Below are positions 33,897 through 42,120 of a stretch of DNA of 64,000 nt, piece after piece. The position numbers were made by a program, and so were the translations under genes. The notes under the pieces were generated by a model. The model did not search any database. It saw nothing but the letters and a program-made list of their open reading frames with translations, and was not told the origin of the DNA. This DNA is from Janibacter terrae NBRC 107853. Its GTDB lineage: Bacteria; Actinomycetota; Actinomycetes; Actinomycetales; Dermatophilaceae. Every line of letters starts with the position of its first letter. The first letter of the stretch is position 1. The DNA lies in NCBI RefSeq assembly GCF_001591405.1, contig NZ_BCUV01000003.1, positions 1 through 64,000 of the forward strand, read 5' to 3'.

Positions 33897-36014
33897 TCAG
33901 CCGTCCAGGCCGAGGACGAAGGGGAGGACCTCCTGCGCCCCGGCACGCCGCAGGGCGCGCGCGGCGACGGTGAGGGTCCACCGCGAGTGGGCGATGTCGT
34001 CGACGAGCAGCACCGGCCCGCTGAGGCCGGGCAGGGCGGCGGCGAGCTCCGGGCCGACCGCGAGCCGCTCCCACACGCCCGAGAGCCGGTAGGCGGAGTT
34101 GCCGCCGGGGTCGCCGACCGGTCCGCCGTCGACGAGGTCGAGCGTCCCGAGGACAGGCAGACGGCCGATCTGGCCGAGCTGCTCGGCGAGGGAGGTGACG
34201 AGGGTGGGCCGGCTGCGGGACGGGACCACGACGATGCCGGCGGGCCGGGTCTGCCAGCCCCACTCGGCGAGGACGCGGACGACGGCGCGGACCACCTGGT
34301 CGGGCACCGGCTGGTCCTGCGCCAGGAGCTCGCGCACCCGCGGTCCCCAGCCGAGGTCGGTGACGCGGGCCAGGGCGCGGCCGGGTGACATCCCCTCGGT
34401 CGGCGGGATCTTGCCCCTGACCGGCACGCCGAGCCGGTCCATGCCGGTGGGCCACTGCGCGCGCGGGTCGAGGTCGACACCGGCGCGGTCCAGGGTCGAG
34501 CGGGCGGACCCGAGGGCCTCGGCCGCGACGTCCGCGTCGATCCACGCTCCCGCGCAGCGGTCGCAGCGGCCGCAGTCCTGCGCGCTCGGGTCGTCCAGGG
34601 TGCGCTGGAGGAAGGCCATGCGGCACCCGTCCGTCGCGATGTAGTCGAGCATGTGCTGCTGCTCCGCCTGGCGGGCAGCGGCGACGCGCTCGTAGCGCTC
34701 GGCGTCGTAGACCCACGGCTGGCCGGTGCCGATCCAGCCGCCGCTCACGCGCTGGACGGCGCCGTCGACGTCGAGCACCTTGAGCAGCAGCTCCAGCCGG
34801 GTGCGCCGGATGTCGACGATGGTCTCCAGGGCCGCGGTCGACAGCGCGCGCCCTGCCTCGGCCAGGGCCGTGAGCACCGCCGCGGCCTGGTCCTCGCGCG
34901 GCATGGACGCCGAGGCGAAGTGCTTCCAGATCGACACGTCGTCGTGCCCGGGCAGGAGGACGACGTCCGCCCGCTCGGTGGCGCGACCGGCGCGACCGAC
35001 CTGCTGGTAGTACGCCACCGGCGAGGACGGGGCCCCGAGGTGGACGACGAAGCCCAGGTCCGGCTTGTCGAAGCCCATGCCGAGCGCGCTCGTCGCCACC
35101 AGCGCCTTGACCTCGTTGCGCCGCAGGGCCTCCTCCATCGACGCGCGCTCCTCGGCGTCGGAGCGCCCGGTGTACGCGGCCACCGTGTGCCCGGCCGCCT
35201 GCAGGGCGGCGGCCACGTCCTCGGCGGCGCTCACGGTCAGCGTGTAGACGATGCCGCTGCCCTCGAGCTGCCCGAGGTGGGTGGCGAGCCACGCGAGGTG
35301 CTGGTCCATCCCGGCGCGGGGCAGCACCGCCAGCCGCAGGCTGTCGCGCGCGAGCTGTCCGCGCACGGTGAGCACCTCGTCCTGCGTCCCCGCCGCGAGC
35401 TGCTCCTCGACGTCGTGCACGACCCGCTCGTTGGCCGTCGCCGTCGTCGCGAGCACCGGCGTGCCCTGCGGGAGCTCCCCGAGCAGGTCCTTGATCCGGC
35501 GGTAGTCGGGCCGGAAGTCGTGCCCCCAGTCGCTCACGCAGTGCGCCTCGTCGACGACGAGCAGACCGCACCGTCGGGTGAGGTCGGGCAGCTGCTCCGC
35601 GCGGAAGCGCGGGTTGTTGAGCCGCTCCGGGCTCACGAGGAGCACGTCGACCTCGTCGCGCGCGAGGCGGTCTCGCACCTCGTCCCACTCCTGGGCGTTG
35701 GCGGAGTTCATCGACACGGCACGCACCCCGGCGCGCTCGGCCGCCGCGATCTGGTCACGCATGAGAGCGAGGAGGGGGGAGACGATGAGGGCGGGTCCGG
35801 CTCCCTTCGCCCGCTGCAGCCGCGAGGCGACGAAGTACACGGCCGACTTGCCCCAGCCGGTGCGCTGCACGACGAGGACGCGACGACCGCCGCCGACCAG
35901 CGCCTCGATCGCCTCGAGCTGGCCGTCGCGGAAGGTGACGTCGTCGCGTCCGACGAGCCGGCGCAGGACCGTGGTCGCGTCGTCGGCCAGGGTCGTGGTG
36001 GGGGAGGTGCTCAT
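33897..36014 (-). CDS. RecQ-family DNA helicase with C-terminal phosphoribosyltransferase-like domain
   Basis: This 705-residue ATP-dependent 3'-5' helicase has a variant Walker A, VVQRTGWGKSAVYF (family TGGGKS), with VVDEAHCVSDWGHDFRPDY as the DEAH and aromatic loop. Domain 2 has VATSALGMGFDKPDL and QQVGRAGR. A zinc site follows (one Cys in DGCRMAF, then CGRCDRC). The last ~160 residues are not HRDC; they contain IVVVPSRSRPTL and GPVLLVDDIAHSRWTLTVA, the PRPP-binding signature of type I phosphoribosyltransferases. The ATG at 36014 lies 7 nt after TACGGT, a leaderless-type promoter. Confidence 0.88.
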   Translation of the reverse strand: MSTSPTTTLADDATTVLRRLVGRDDVTFRDGQLEAIEALVGGGRRVLVVQRTGWGKSAVYFVASRLQRAKGAGPALIVSPLLALMRDQIAAAERAGVRAVSMNSANAQEWDEVRDRLARDEVDVLLVSPERLNNPRFRAEQLPDLTRRCGLLVVDEAHCVSDWGHDFRPDYRRIKDLLGELPQGTPVLATTATANERVVHDVEEQLAAGTQDEVLTVRGQLARDSLRLAVLPRAGMDQHLAWLATHLGQLEGSGIVYTLTVSAAEDVAAALQAAGHTVAAYTGRSDAEERASMEEALRRNEVKALVATSALGMGFDKPDLGFVVHLGAPSSPVAYYQQVGRAGRATERADVVLLPGHDDVSIWKHFASASMPREDQAAAVLTALAEAGRALSTAALETIVDIRRTRLELLLKVLDVDGAVQRVSGGWIGTGQPWVYDAERYERVAAARQAEQQHMLDYIATDGCRMAFLQRTLDDPSAQDCGRCDRCAGAWIDADVAAEALGSARSTLDRAGVDLDPRAQWPTGMDRLGVPVRGKIPPTEGMSPGRALARVTDLGWGPRVRELLAQDQPVPDQVVRAVVRVLAEWGWQTRPAGIVVVPSRSRPTLVTSLAEQLGQIGRLPVLGTLDLVDGGPVGDPGGNSAYRLSGVWERLAVGPELAAALPGLSGPVLLVDDIAHSRWTLTVAARALRRAGAQEVLPFVLGLDG

Positions 36015-36021
36015 GACGTCC

Positions 36022-36027
36022 ACCGTA
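36022..36027 (-). promoter_or_regulatory. -10 element, leaderless start of the recQ-like gene
   Basis: Read on the minus strand this is TACGGT, followed by 7 nt and the ATG at 36014. It is in the 88-nt divergent gap with the hot-dog thioesterase gene. Confidence 0.45.
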
Positions 36028-36102
36028 GGCGAGCCCACCGACGTCGCCGTGGGCTGCGGACACCCTGGGGACGGGCGACCGAGCCGGTGGGAGACTGTGG
36101 AC

Positions 36103-36558
36103 ATGACCAGCCAGAGCCCTGCCCACCCCAGGTTCACGGCGGAGGTGGTCCTGCGCTGGGGCGACATGGACGCCTTCGGCCACGTCAACAACGTGCAGTA
36201 CCACCGGCTCCTCGAGGAGGCACGCATCAGGGCCTTCGGCGAGTGGTTCCACTCCAGCGGCGGCGACACGATGCTGCGCTCCGGCGTGCTCCTCGCGCGG
36301 CAGGAGATCGAGTACCTCGAGCAGATGGTCTACCGGACCGAGCCGATCGCCATCGAGATGTGGGTGACCCAGGTCGGCGGCGCCACCTGGGACATGGGCT
36401 ACGAGATCCGCGACCGCGACATGCTGTACGCCCGGGCAGAGTCCACGCTCGTCGCCTTCGACCTCGCCGCGCAGGGCCCTCGACGGCTGACCGCGGACGA
36501 GCGGGCCGCTCTCGGCTCGCTGCTCGGCGAGCCCGTCGCGATGCGCCGCCGGCGATGA
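36103..36558 (+). CDS. Acyl-CoA thioesterase, 4-hydroxybenzoyl-CoA thioesterase (hot-dog) family
   Basis: This 151-residue single hot-dog protein has the YbgC/FadM-like active-site stretch RWGDMDAFGHVNNVQYHRLLEE (shown in part: Asp in GDMDAFGHVNN is the catalytic residue). It should hydrolyse acyl-CoA; the chain specificity is unknown. The ATG at 36103 gives MTSQSPAHP; the longer upstream frame is recQ antisense. It overlaps the next gene by 4 bp. From memory Rv2475c-Rv2474c form a similar pair in M. tuberculosis. Confidence 0.88.
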   Translation: MTSQSPAHPRFTAEVVLRWGDMDAFGHVNNVQYHRLLEEARIRAFGEWFHSSGGDTMLRSGVLLARQEIEYLEQMVYRTEPIAIEMWVTQVGGATWDMGYEIRDRDMLYARAESTLVAFDLAAQGPRRLTADERAALGSLLGEPVAMRRRR

Positions 36559-37184
36559 CCCCCCTTCGCCTCGCCGACGAGGAGTCCGCGGCCGACCTCA
36601 CGACCTACCTCAACCGGGCCAAGCGGGTCGACGAAGGGGGCGACGTGCGCCTCCAGGCGGTCGGTCCGGTCCTCGCGGCCTGGACCTGCGTGCTGCCCGG
36701 CCGCGGCCTGGGCAACGGTGGGCTCGTGCTGGGCCTGCGGACCTTCGCCCTGGCCGAGCCGGTCGAGCGCGACCTCACCGTGCCGATCGCGGCCGTGACC
36801 GACCGGCTCGCGCGCGGCGGCACCGAGGTGCCCGACCCGCCGATGACCTCCGCGCCCACGTGGGCCGCGATCAGCCCGCCGCGCTCCGGCTGGGAGCCCG
36901 TCGGGCGCGTGCCGGACGAGCTGCTGCTCGCCCATGCCCGCGAGGGGGTCGCCGAGGTCGCCGAGGGGGCTCCCGACGGCTCGGGCGCCGCGGCCGTTGC
37001 CGACCTGCGCGCCCGGGTGTGGGGACGGCCCACCCGGACGACGCCGCCGGTGCCGGCGGGGACGGCCTTCGGGCTGCACGCGCTCGGCTTCCTGCGGCCC
37101 ACCGCCGGTGCCGTCGCGCAGGTGCACGCGGCCGGGCCGTGGACCCGGGTGGCGACCGACCGGGGCTTCGTCATCGCCCGCTGA
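36555..37184 (+). CDS. Conserved protein of unknown function, paired with the hot-dog thioesterase
   Basis: This is a 209-residue soluble protein with no signal peptide or membrane helix and a high content of Ala, Pro and Gly. It starts MTPLRLADEESAADLTTYL and has segments such as PGRGLGNGGLVLGLRTFAL. I recognise no catalytic motif. The ATGA overlap with the thioesterase gene means the two are translated together, and a similar-sized partner is adjacent in M. tuberculosis (Rv2474c, from memory), so a linked function is likely but unknown. Confidence 0.75.
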   Translation: MTPLRLADEESAADLTTYLNRAKRVDEGGDVRLQAVGPVLAAWTCVLPGRGLGNGGLVLGLRTFALAEPVERDLTVPIAAVTDRLARGGTEVPDPPMTSAPTWAAISPPRSGWEPVGRVPDELLLAHAREGVAEVAEGAPDGSGAAAVADLRARVWGRPTRTTPPVPAGTAFGLHALGFLRPTAGAVAQVHAAGPWTRVATDRGFVIAR

Positions 37185-37193
37185 GGACGGCCA

Positions 37194-37199
37194 TAGTGT
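37194..37199 (+). promoter_or_regulatory. -10 element, leaderless start of the inositol-monophosphatase-type gene
   Basis: TAGTGT is followed by 7 nt and GTG at 37207. No ribosome binding site is present. Confidence 0.4.
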
Positions 37200-37206
37200 G
37201 GGGCGC

Positions 37207-38001
37207 GTGGACGACCACCTCGCCGACCTGCCCGCCGACATCGAGGACGCGGCCCTCGCCGCCGCGCTGACCCGACGGGCCGCGGAGCTGGCCGCCCGCA
37301 TGCGCGCCGACGGGCTCGTGGGGCAGGCCAAGACCTCGATCTCCGACGTGGTGACGGCCGCCGACCACGCGGCCGAGGAGCTCGTGGAGGGCGCCCTGCG
37401 TCGCCTGCGGCCCGACGACGGCATCCTCGGCGAGGAGGGCGCCGAGGCCGAGTCGCGGTCCGGCCGCACCTGGGTCGTCGACCCGGTCGACGGGACGTAC
37501 AACTTCCTCGCCGGGCTCGGGACGTGGTGCAGCGCGCTGGCCCTGCGCGACACCGACGGGCTGGTCCTGGGCGCCGTGCACCAGCCCGCGGTCGACGAGG
37601 CCTGGCTCGGCGGGCGCGACCTGCCGACCTCGCTCAACGGCACGGCCGTGGGGGCGCTCGCGGACCTGCCGCTCGCCGAGGTGGCCATGGCGACATACCT
37701 GCACCCTGCCGTCCTGCACGTCGACGACCTGCGCGAGCCGTGGCTGGCGGCCATCGCTGGCGCGGCGACGGTGCGGATGTTCGGCTCCGGCTCGTGCGAC
37801 CTCGCCGCCGTCGCCGCGGGCCGCATCGGCGTGTGGGCCCAGCAGTCGGTGCCGGAGTGGGACTGGCTGCCCGGTGCCGCCCTCGTCACCGCGGCGGGCG
37901 GCCGCGCGGAGCAGGTCGAGGTGCGCGGCCACGTGTGGAGCGTCGCCGGGCGCCCCACGGCCGTCGAGCAGGTCCTCGCGGCGCTGCGCAGCCGGGTCTG
38001 A
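37207..38001 (+). CDS. Inositol monophosphatase family protein
   Basis: This Mg2+-dependent sugar/polyol phosphatase is 264 residues long. The metal-binding motifs are GEEGAE (residues ~77-82), DPVDGTYNF (family DPIDGTxNF) and the C-terminal EWDWLPGAALVTAAGG (family WDxAAGxxLVxEAGG). Candidate substrates are inositol-1-phosphate, histidinol phosphate or another sugar phosphate; sequence alone does not decide. The GTG at 37207 fits the leaderless promoter; an in-frame GTG at 37198 is possible. Confidence 0.88.
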   Translation: MDDHLADLPADIEDAALAAALTRRAAELAARMRADGLVGQAKTSISDVVTAADHAAEELVEGALRRLRPDDGILGEEGAEAESRSGRTWVVDPVDGTYNFLAGLGTWCSALALRDTDGLVLGAVHQPAVDEAWLGGRDLPTSLNGTAVGALADLPLAEVAMATYLHPAVLHVDDLREPWLAAIAGAATVRMFGSGSCDLAAVAAGRIGVWAQQSVPEWDWLPGAALVTAAGGRAEQVEVRGHVWSVAGRPTAVEQVLAALRSRV

Positions 38002-38039
38002 TCAGGGTCGAGCCGCACGACCGGCCTCGACACGCGCAG

Positions 38040-38089
38040 CAGGTCACGTCGTGCAGCAAGATCGCGATCTTGCTGCACGACGTGACCTG
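38040..38089. repeat. 50-bp perfect palindrome between convergent genes
   Basis: Two 25-bp arms (left begins CAGGTCACGTCGTGCAGC, right ends with its exact complement) meet with no loop at GATCGCGATC. It lies between the stop of the inositol-monophosphatase-type gene and the stop of the convergent secreted-protein gene. As RNA it could form a 25-bp hairpin from either strand and end both transcripts. It could also be a copy of a dispersed palindromic element. No second copy was seen in the window. Confidence 0.9.
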
Positions 38090-38121
38090 TCACGCGCCCT
38101 CGGGCGGCCTGGTCCTGGTCG

Positions 38122-38739
38122 TCAGAGGCGGGGGAGGATGCAGGCCGGTTCGAAGACCTGGCACGCGAGGTCGCGGATGGTGTTGTACCGCGCCTTGTAG
38201 TCCGTGCCGGTGACCCGGTTGTGGATCACCTCGGCCGACGCGACCCTGCTGGTGATCGTGCTGCTGATGGGCTGCCCGTGGTACTCGTAGCGCTCGTTGC
38301 CGTTCCAGAACCACGTCTTGGCGTCGACCCCCCAGCGCGCGGGCGGGGTGACCCCGATGACCTCGCCGCAGGAGTTGCGGAGCACGACCATCGTCGAGCC
38401 GGTGTACCCCATGCCCCAGTAGCTGTTGTAGAGGTGGGTCGTGCCCGACACCAGGCCCTGGCTGCGGCTCACCGTGCCGTTGTAGGTGTCCATGTGCAGC
38501 CCTCCGGTGAGCGGCCAGCTGCGCTTGCTGAAGGACACGCTGCCGGCCCCGAGGTCGCGGTTGCACCAGTCGCTCGTCGTGGACGCGGACGAGCCGGCGG
38601 AGCTGGTCCCGGCCGGTCGGGCCGAGACCGGGGCGGCGGTGGCGGCGCCGAGCGCGACGACGCTGGCGGCGGTGCCGAGAGCGGCGACCATGCGCGTGCC
38701 GAGGCGGGGGGTGGTCGAGGTGCGGGTCGTGGTGGTCAT
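38122..38739 (-). CDS. Secreted protein of unknown function
   Basis: This 205-residue precursor has a Thr-rich n-region, hydrophobic core MVAALGTAASVVALGAATAA and probable cleavage near PVSA-RPAG. The mature part has four Cys, Trp/Tyr/Gly-rich stretches (HLYNSYWGMGYTGS, WFWNGNERYEY) and no motif I recognise. It probably folds extracellularly with disulfides. The ATG at 38739 is preceded by GAAGGAG, a strong ribosome binding site. It lies 130 nt downstream of the histidine kinase on the same strand and could be part of its output, which is only inference. Confidence 0.75.
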   Translation of the reverse strand: MTTTTRTSTTPRLGTRMVAALGTAASVVALGAATAAPVSARPAGTSSAGSSASTTSDWCNRDLGAGSVSFSKRSWPLTGGLHMDTYNGTVSRSQGLVSGTTHLYNSYWGMGYTGSTMVVLRNSCGEVIGVTPPARWGVDAKTWFWNGNERYEYHGQPISSTITSRVASAEVIHNRVTGTDYKARYNTIRDLACQVFEPACILPRL

Positions 38740-38869
38740 CGTGATCTCCTTCGTCGTGGCCCTCTGGGTGGCGGGGCCTGCATGACGAGAGTGGGTCCGC
38801 GGGCGTCCCGCCGGTAAGGGACAGGCGCCTGCCGCCGACGGGACGATGTCCCGGGACGCGCGAAGGGGG

Positions 38870-40852
38870 TCAGCTCGGTGCGAGTGGGATCCGCACCTCG
38901 ACCCGCGTCCCCGGGTCCGCGTCGAGCACTCGGCAGGTACCTCCGAGCTCCTCGGCCCGGTTGGCCATCGACTGGAGCCCGACCCCACCGTCCCTGGGAC
39001 GCACGCCGCCGACCCCGTCGTCGGTCACGGTGACGTGCAACCAGTCGTCCTGCGCGCACACGTCCACGCGGCAGCTGCGGGCGTGGGCGTGCCGGACGAC
39101 GTTGGTCATCGCCTCGGTGGCGATCCGGTACGCGGCCACCTCGACGGCCGGTGGCAGGTCCGGCAGGTCCGTGGGGACCTGCACCGTCGTGCGGTGATCC
39201 GGGAGCAGGACGTCGACGCGTTGCGCGAGGGCCGTCCCCAGGCCCCGGTCGAGCGCGGGCGGTCGCAGGCCGTCGACGACGCGACGCACCTCTGCCGTGC
39301 AGTCGGCGAGGACCTCGAGGGCGTTCGCGAGCAGCAGGCCGACGGCAGGGTCCTCCGGTGCGGCGCTGCCCGCGAGTCGTCCCCGGGCGGCCGTCAGCTG
39401 CATGCGGGTCCCCGCGAGCGCGGGCCCGAGACCGTCGTGCAGGTCGTGACGCAGCCGCAGCCGCTCCTCTTCCCTGGCGCGCACGAGGACGGTCCGGGCC
39501 CGCTGGAGCTGCAGCGTCAGACGGTGCGCCTCGGCAGCGATGGCGGCCTGGGTGGCGACCTGCGTCAGCAGGGCCTCCTCGGCCGGGGTGAAGGCCCCGC
39601 CCGCGCGGCGGGGCGCGACCTCGAGCGTGCCGACGTGGTCACCGTGGGCGACCAGCGGGAAGGCCTGCGTCCCGGGCTGCGGACGGCCGGACTCCGCCAC
39701 GACGAGCGGCTCGGCACCGCGGGTCGTGACGAGGATGCGCGCGTACGGGACGCGCAGCGCGTCGGTCAGGGTCTCGACGAACTCCGTGAGCATGCCTCCC
39801 GGGTCGCTGGCCTGGTGCATCCGCCGGCCCAGGTTGCCCACGACCTGGTGCGGTCGGTCGCGGTCGCCGAAGAGCAAGCGGTCCAGAGCCCGCTGCACCA
39901 CGCGTCGCAACGGGTCGAACCCGGCGGCGATGATGCCGGTGCCGATCGCGGAGGCGAGGAAGGGCCGCTCACCCAGGACGGTGCTGCTCGTCACCGCGAT
40001 CGTGAGCGCGAAGGCCACGAGGACCGCACCGCTCATGACCAGCCAGACGAGGGTGCGGTTGACCACGAGGTCGAGGTCGTCGACCCCGTACCGCAGGATC
40101 GCCAGACCCATGCCGAGGGGCAGTGCCAGGGCAGCCGGCACGAGCGAGTAGCTCATGCCGCCGGCGTCGAGGGCGGTGCCAGCGACGAGCAGCAGCCCGG
40201 CAGGTAGCAGGCACAGGATCTGGCTGCGCACGGACCCTTCGGCGTCGTCGGCCCGGGCGCGAGCGACCATGTCGATGACGACGAGCACCGTCAGCAGGAT
40301 GACGACCACGGCGCCGGCGACGGTGGCGACCACCCAGGGGCGGGCCGCCACGGGGGCGGCCTGGGCCGAGGTGAGGAGCGTGCGAGGGGCGCCGAGGGCG
40401 GCCGTCGCGAGCGTCGTCGTGCTCACGGCCGTGGTGAGCACCAGCAGCCACGCCACCCACCGTCGCGACCCGGTGGGGAGGTGTCCTCCGGGGAAGGCCA
40501 GGAGGGCGAGCGGGATGAGCGCCAGAGGTGGCCACCACAGCCACTGGGTGGCCCAGGCCGCGACCACGTGGTGGGCCCACCCCGCAGCCGCGACGGCGGC
40601 GAGTGCGACGAGGCCGATGGCCAGGACGACCCGGCCGACGAGGTGGCCGGGCCGGGCACCGAGGACGAAGATGCCGAGGGGGAGGAAGCCGGCCGCCAGG
40701 GTGAGCGTGGCCACCGACGACGGTGTGTCGGCCCCGTCCGAGGTGAGCAGCCCCGCGAGAGCGAGCAGGACGAGGACGGCCGCCACGGTCCCGCCGAGCG
40801 CAGCCTCACCGGCGCGCCGGCGGACGGTCACCGTGCCGGCCCCGGGCGTCAT
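38870..40852 (-). CDS. NarL-type sensor histidine kinase
   Basis: This 660-residue membrane kinase has an N-terminal half with about eight hydrophobic helices. A GAF-like region follows at ~340-450 (RVPYARILVTTRG). The HisKA_3 dimerisation motif EEERLRLRHDLHDGLGPALAG places the phospho-acceptor at His472. The HATPase_c domain comes next (EAMTNVVRHAHA as the N box, DDGVGG as the G1 box). The ATG at 40852 overlaps the stop of the preceding small gene by 4 bp. Its partner is the divergent response regulator at 41448. The stimulus is unknown. Confidence 0.9.
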   Translation of the reverse strand: MTPGAGTVTVRRRAGEAALGGTVAAVLVLLALAGLLTSDGADTPSSVATLTLAAGFLPLGIFVLGARPGHLVGRVVLAIGLVALAAVAAAGWAHHVVAAWATQWLWWPPLALIPLALLAFPGGHLPTGSRRWVAWLLVLTTAVSTTTLATAALGAPRTLLTSAQAAPVAARPWVVATVAGAVVVILLTVLVVIDMVARARADDAEGSVRSQILCLLPAGLLLVAGTALDAGGMSYSLVPAALALPLGMGLAILRYGVDDLDLVVNRTLVWLVMSGAVLVAFALTIAVTSSTVLGERPFLASAIGTGIIAAGFDPLRRVVQRALDRLLFGDRDRPHQVVGNLGRRMHQASDPGGMLTEFVETLTDALRVPYARILVTTRGAEPLVVAESGRPQPGTQAFPLVAHGDHVGTLEVAPRRAGGAFTPAEEALLTQVATQAAIAAEAHRLTLQLQRARTVLVRAREEERLRLRHDLHDGLGPALAGTRMQLTAARGRLAGSAAPEDPAVGLLLANALEVLADCTAEVRRVVDGLRPPALDRGLGTALAQRVDVLLPDHRTTVQVPTDLPDLPPAVEVAAYRIATEAMTNVVRHAHARSCRVDVCAQDDWLHVTVTDDGVGGVRPRDGGVGLQSMANRAEELGGTCRVLDADPGTRVEVRIPLAPS

Positions 40853-41331
40853 CCCATCGCGTGCAGGAGGTTGTGGAACCACCCCCGGCTGTGAGCGTTG
40901 GCGGGCGGGTGCTCCAGCCGGTGCAGCTGGGCCAGGACCTCTGGCAGCTCGCCGCCGACCTCGGGGACGACGGTGCCGACCGGGTAGTGGGTGCTGCTGC
41001 TCGGGGGGTGCGCGGCCAGGTGGGCGCTGGCCGACGCGAGGACCCGGTCGATGCGGTGCCGCACCTCCACGGGCGAGGCCTGTCCGTCGGCGGTGGCGAA
41101 CCCGTGGACCTCGAGCGTCTCGTCGAGGAGCGGCTGGAGCTGGTGGCCGGCTGCGTCGTAGAAGTCGAGGGCCCGAGGGTCGTCGCGGGGCGCGTCGCCG
41201 AGCGCGTGACCGGTCGTGCGGTGCCTCCCCCCGTGGTCGATGACCTCGGTCACCGTGCCGACGTACAGCCAGCTGTCGTCGGTGGAGATCGCGAGGACCA
41301 GCGAATCCGGGGCAAGCGCGTGAACGGCCAT
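40849..41331 (-). CDS. Protein of unknown function co-encoded with the histidine kinase
   Basis: This 160-residue soluble protein starts MAVHALAPDSLVLAISTDDSW and has acidic and His-rich patches (GGRHRTTGHALGD, HAHSRGWFHNLLHAMG-like end). No domain is recognised. The ATG at 41331 has GGAGACG upstream. It overlaps the kinase start by 4 bp, so it is part of the signalling operon and may be an accessory factor, but nothing in the sequence shows how. Confidence 0.65.
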   Translation of the reverse strand: MAVHALAPDSLVLAISTDDSWLYVGTVTEVIDHGGRHRTTGHALGDAPRDDPRALDFYDAAGHQLQPLLDETLEVHGFATADGQASPVEVRHRIDRVLASASAHLAAHPPSSSTHYPVGTVVPEVGGELPEVLAQLHRLEHPPANAHSRGWFHNLLHAMG

Positions 41332-41435
41332 CGTGATCGTCTCCGGCTGGGAAGCGATGGGGTGGACGAAGAATGGTCCCCCCGGTCTGGTCAGTATGGC
41401 CCCGAATCCCGCTGCTGGGTAGAGCTCCCGGGTCC

Positions 41436-41441
41436 TAGGCT
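41436..41441 (+). promoter_or_regulatory. -10 element, leaderless start of the response regulator gene
   Basis: TAGGCT is followed by GCCTCC (6 nt) and the ATG at 41448. It lies in the 116-nt divergent gap with the kinase operon. Confidence 0.5.
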
Positions 41442-41447
41442 GCCTCC

Positions 41448-42113
41448 ATGACCAGTCCGGGCGAGGGGACGACGGCGGGGCACGTCGTGCTCGTCGTCGA
41501 CGACCACCCGGTCGTCCGCAACGGCTTGACCGCGCTCCTCGCCGGGCTGCCCTGGGTGGCGCGCACGGTCGAGGCCGAGAGCGTCGTCTCGGCGCTCGAC
41601 GTCGCCGGCCAGCACGCTCCCAGCCTCGCCGTCGTCGACCTCGGCCTCCCCGACGGCGACGGCATCGACCTGACGCGACGCCTGCGTGCGCTCCTGCCCG
41701 ACGTGCGGGTCCTCGTCCTGACGATGACCTCCTCGGGGGACAGCGCCCGCGCCGCACTGGGTGCCGGTGCGTCCGGCTACGTGCTCAAGGAGACCGCGCC
41801 CGACGTCCTCCTCGGCGCCCTGCGGACCGTGGCCGACGGCGGACTCGTCCTGGGGCCGGACGTCGGGAGCGGCGAGCTGCTCGGCGAGGGGACGAAGGGG
41901 GGAGTGCCCGCCCCCTTCGCCCGGTTGTCCCCGCGGGAGCTGCAGCTCGTCCGGCTCGTCGCCGCCGGCCGCTCCAACGCCGAGATCGCGCGGCGGATGT
42001 CGTTGGCGGACAAGACGGTGCGCAACCAGGTCTCGTCCGTCCTGTCCAGGACCGGGGCCGCCGACCGGCTGCAGCTCGCCCTGCTGGCCCGCGAGACGGG
42101 GCTCGTCGACTGA
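41448..42113 (+). CDS. LuxR/NarL-family response regulator
   Basis: This 221-residue two-domain regulator has a receiver domain at ~12-130 with VVDDHPVVRNGL (acidic pocket), the phosphorylated Asp64 in AVVDLGLPDGDG, a T at LVLTMTS and the Lys in YVLKE. The LuxR-type HTH is at ~160-215 (LSPRELQLVRLVAAGRSNAE, IARRMSLADKTVRN). The linker at residues 149-158 (TKGGVPAPFA) is encoded by a 27-bp inverted repeat also found in efeB. It is divergent from its presumed partner kinase. Confidence 0.93.
   Translation: MTSPGEGTTAGHVVLVVDDHPVVRNGLTALLAGLPWVARTVEAESVVSALDVAGQHAPSLAVVDLGLPDGDGIDLTRRLRALLPDVRVLVLTMTSSGDSARAALGAGASGYVLKETAPDVLLGALRTVADGGLVLGPDVGSGELLGEGTKGGVPAPFARLSPRELQLVRLVAAGRSNAEIARRMSLADKTVRNQVSSVLSRTGAADRLQLALLARETGLVD
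41893..41919. repeat. 27-bp in-frame inverted repeat of the CGAAGGGGG motif (copy 1)
   Basis: CGAAGGGGG, a 9-nt spacer GAGTGCCCG and CCCCCTTCG form a 9+9+9 structure inside the response regulator gene. It encodes residues 149-158 between the receiver and HTH domains. The same architecture occurs at 54090-54116. Confidence 0.8.
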
Positions 42114-42120
42114 CGGGACC

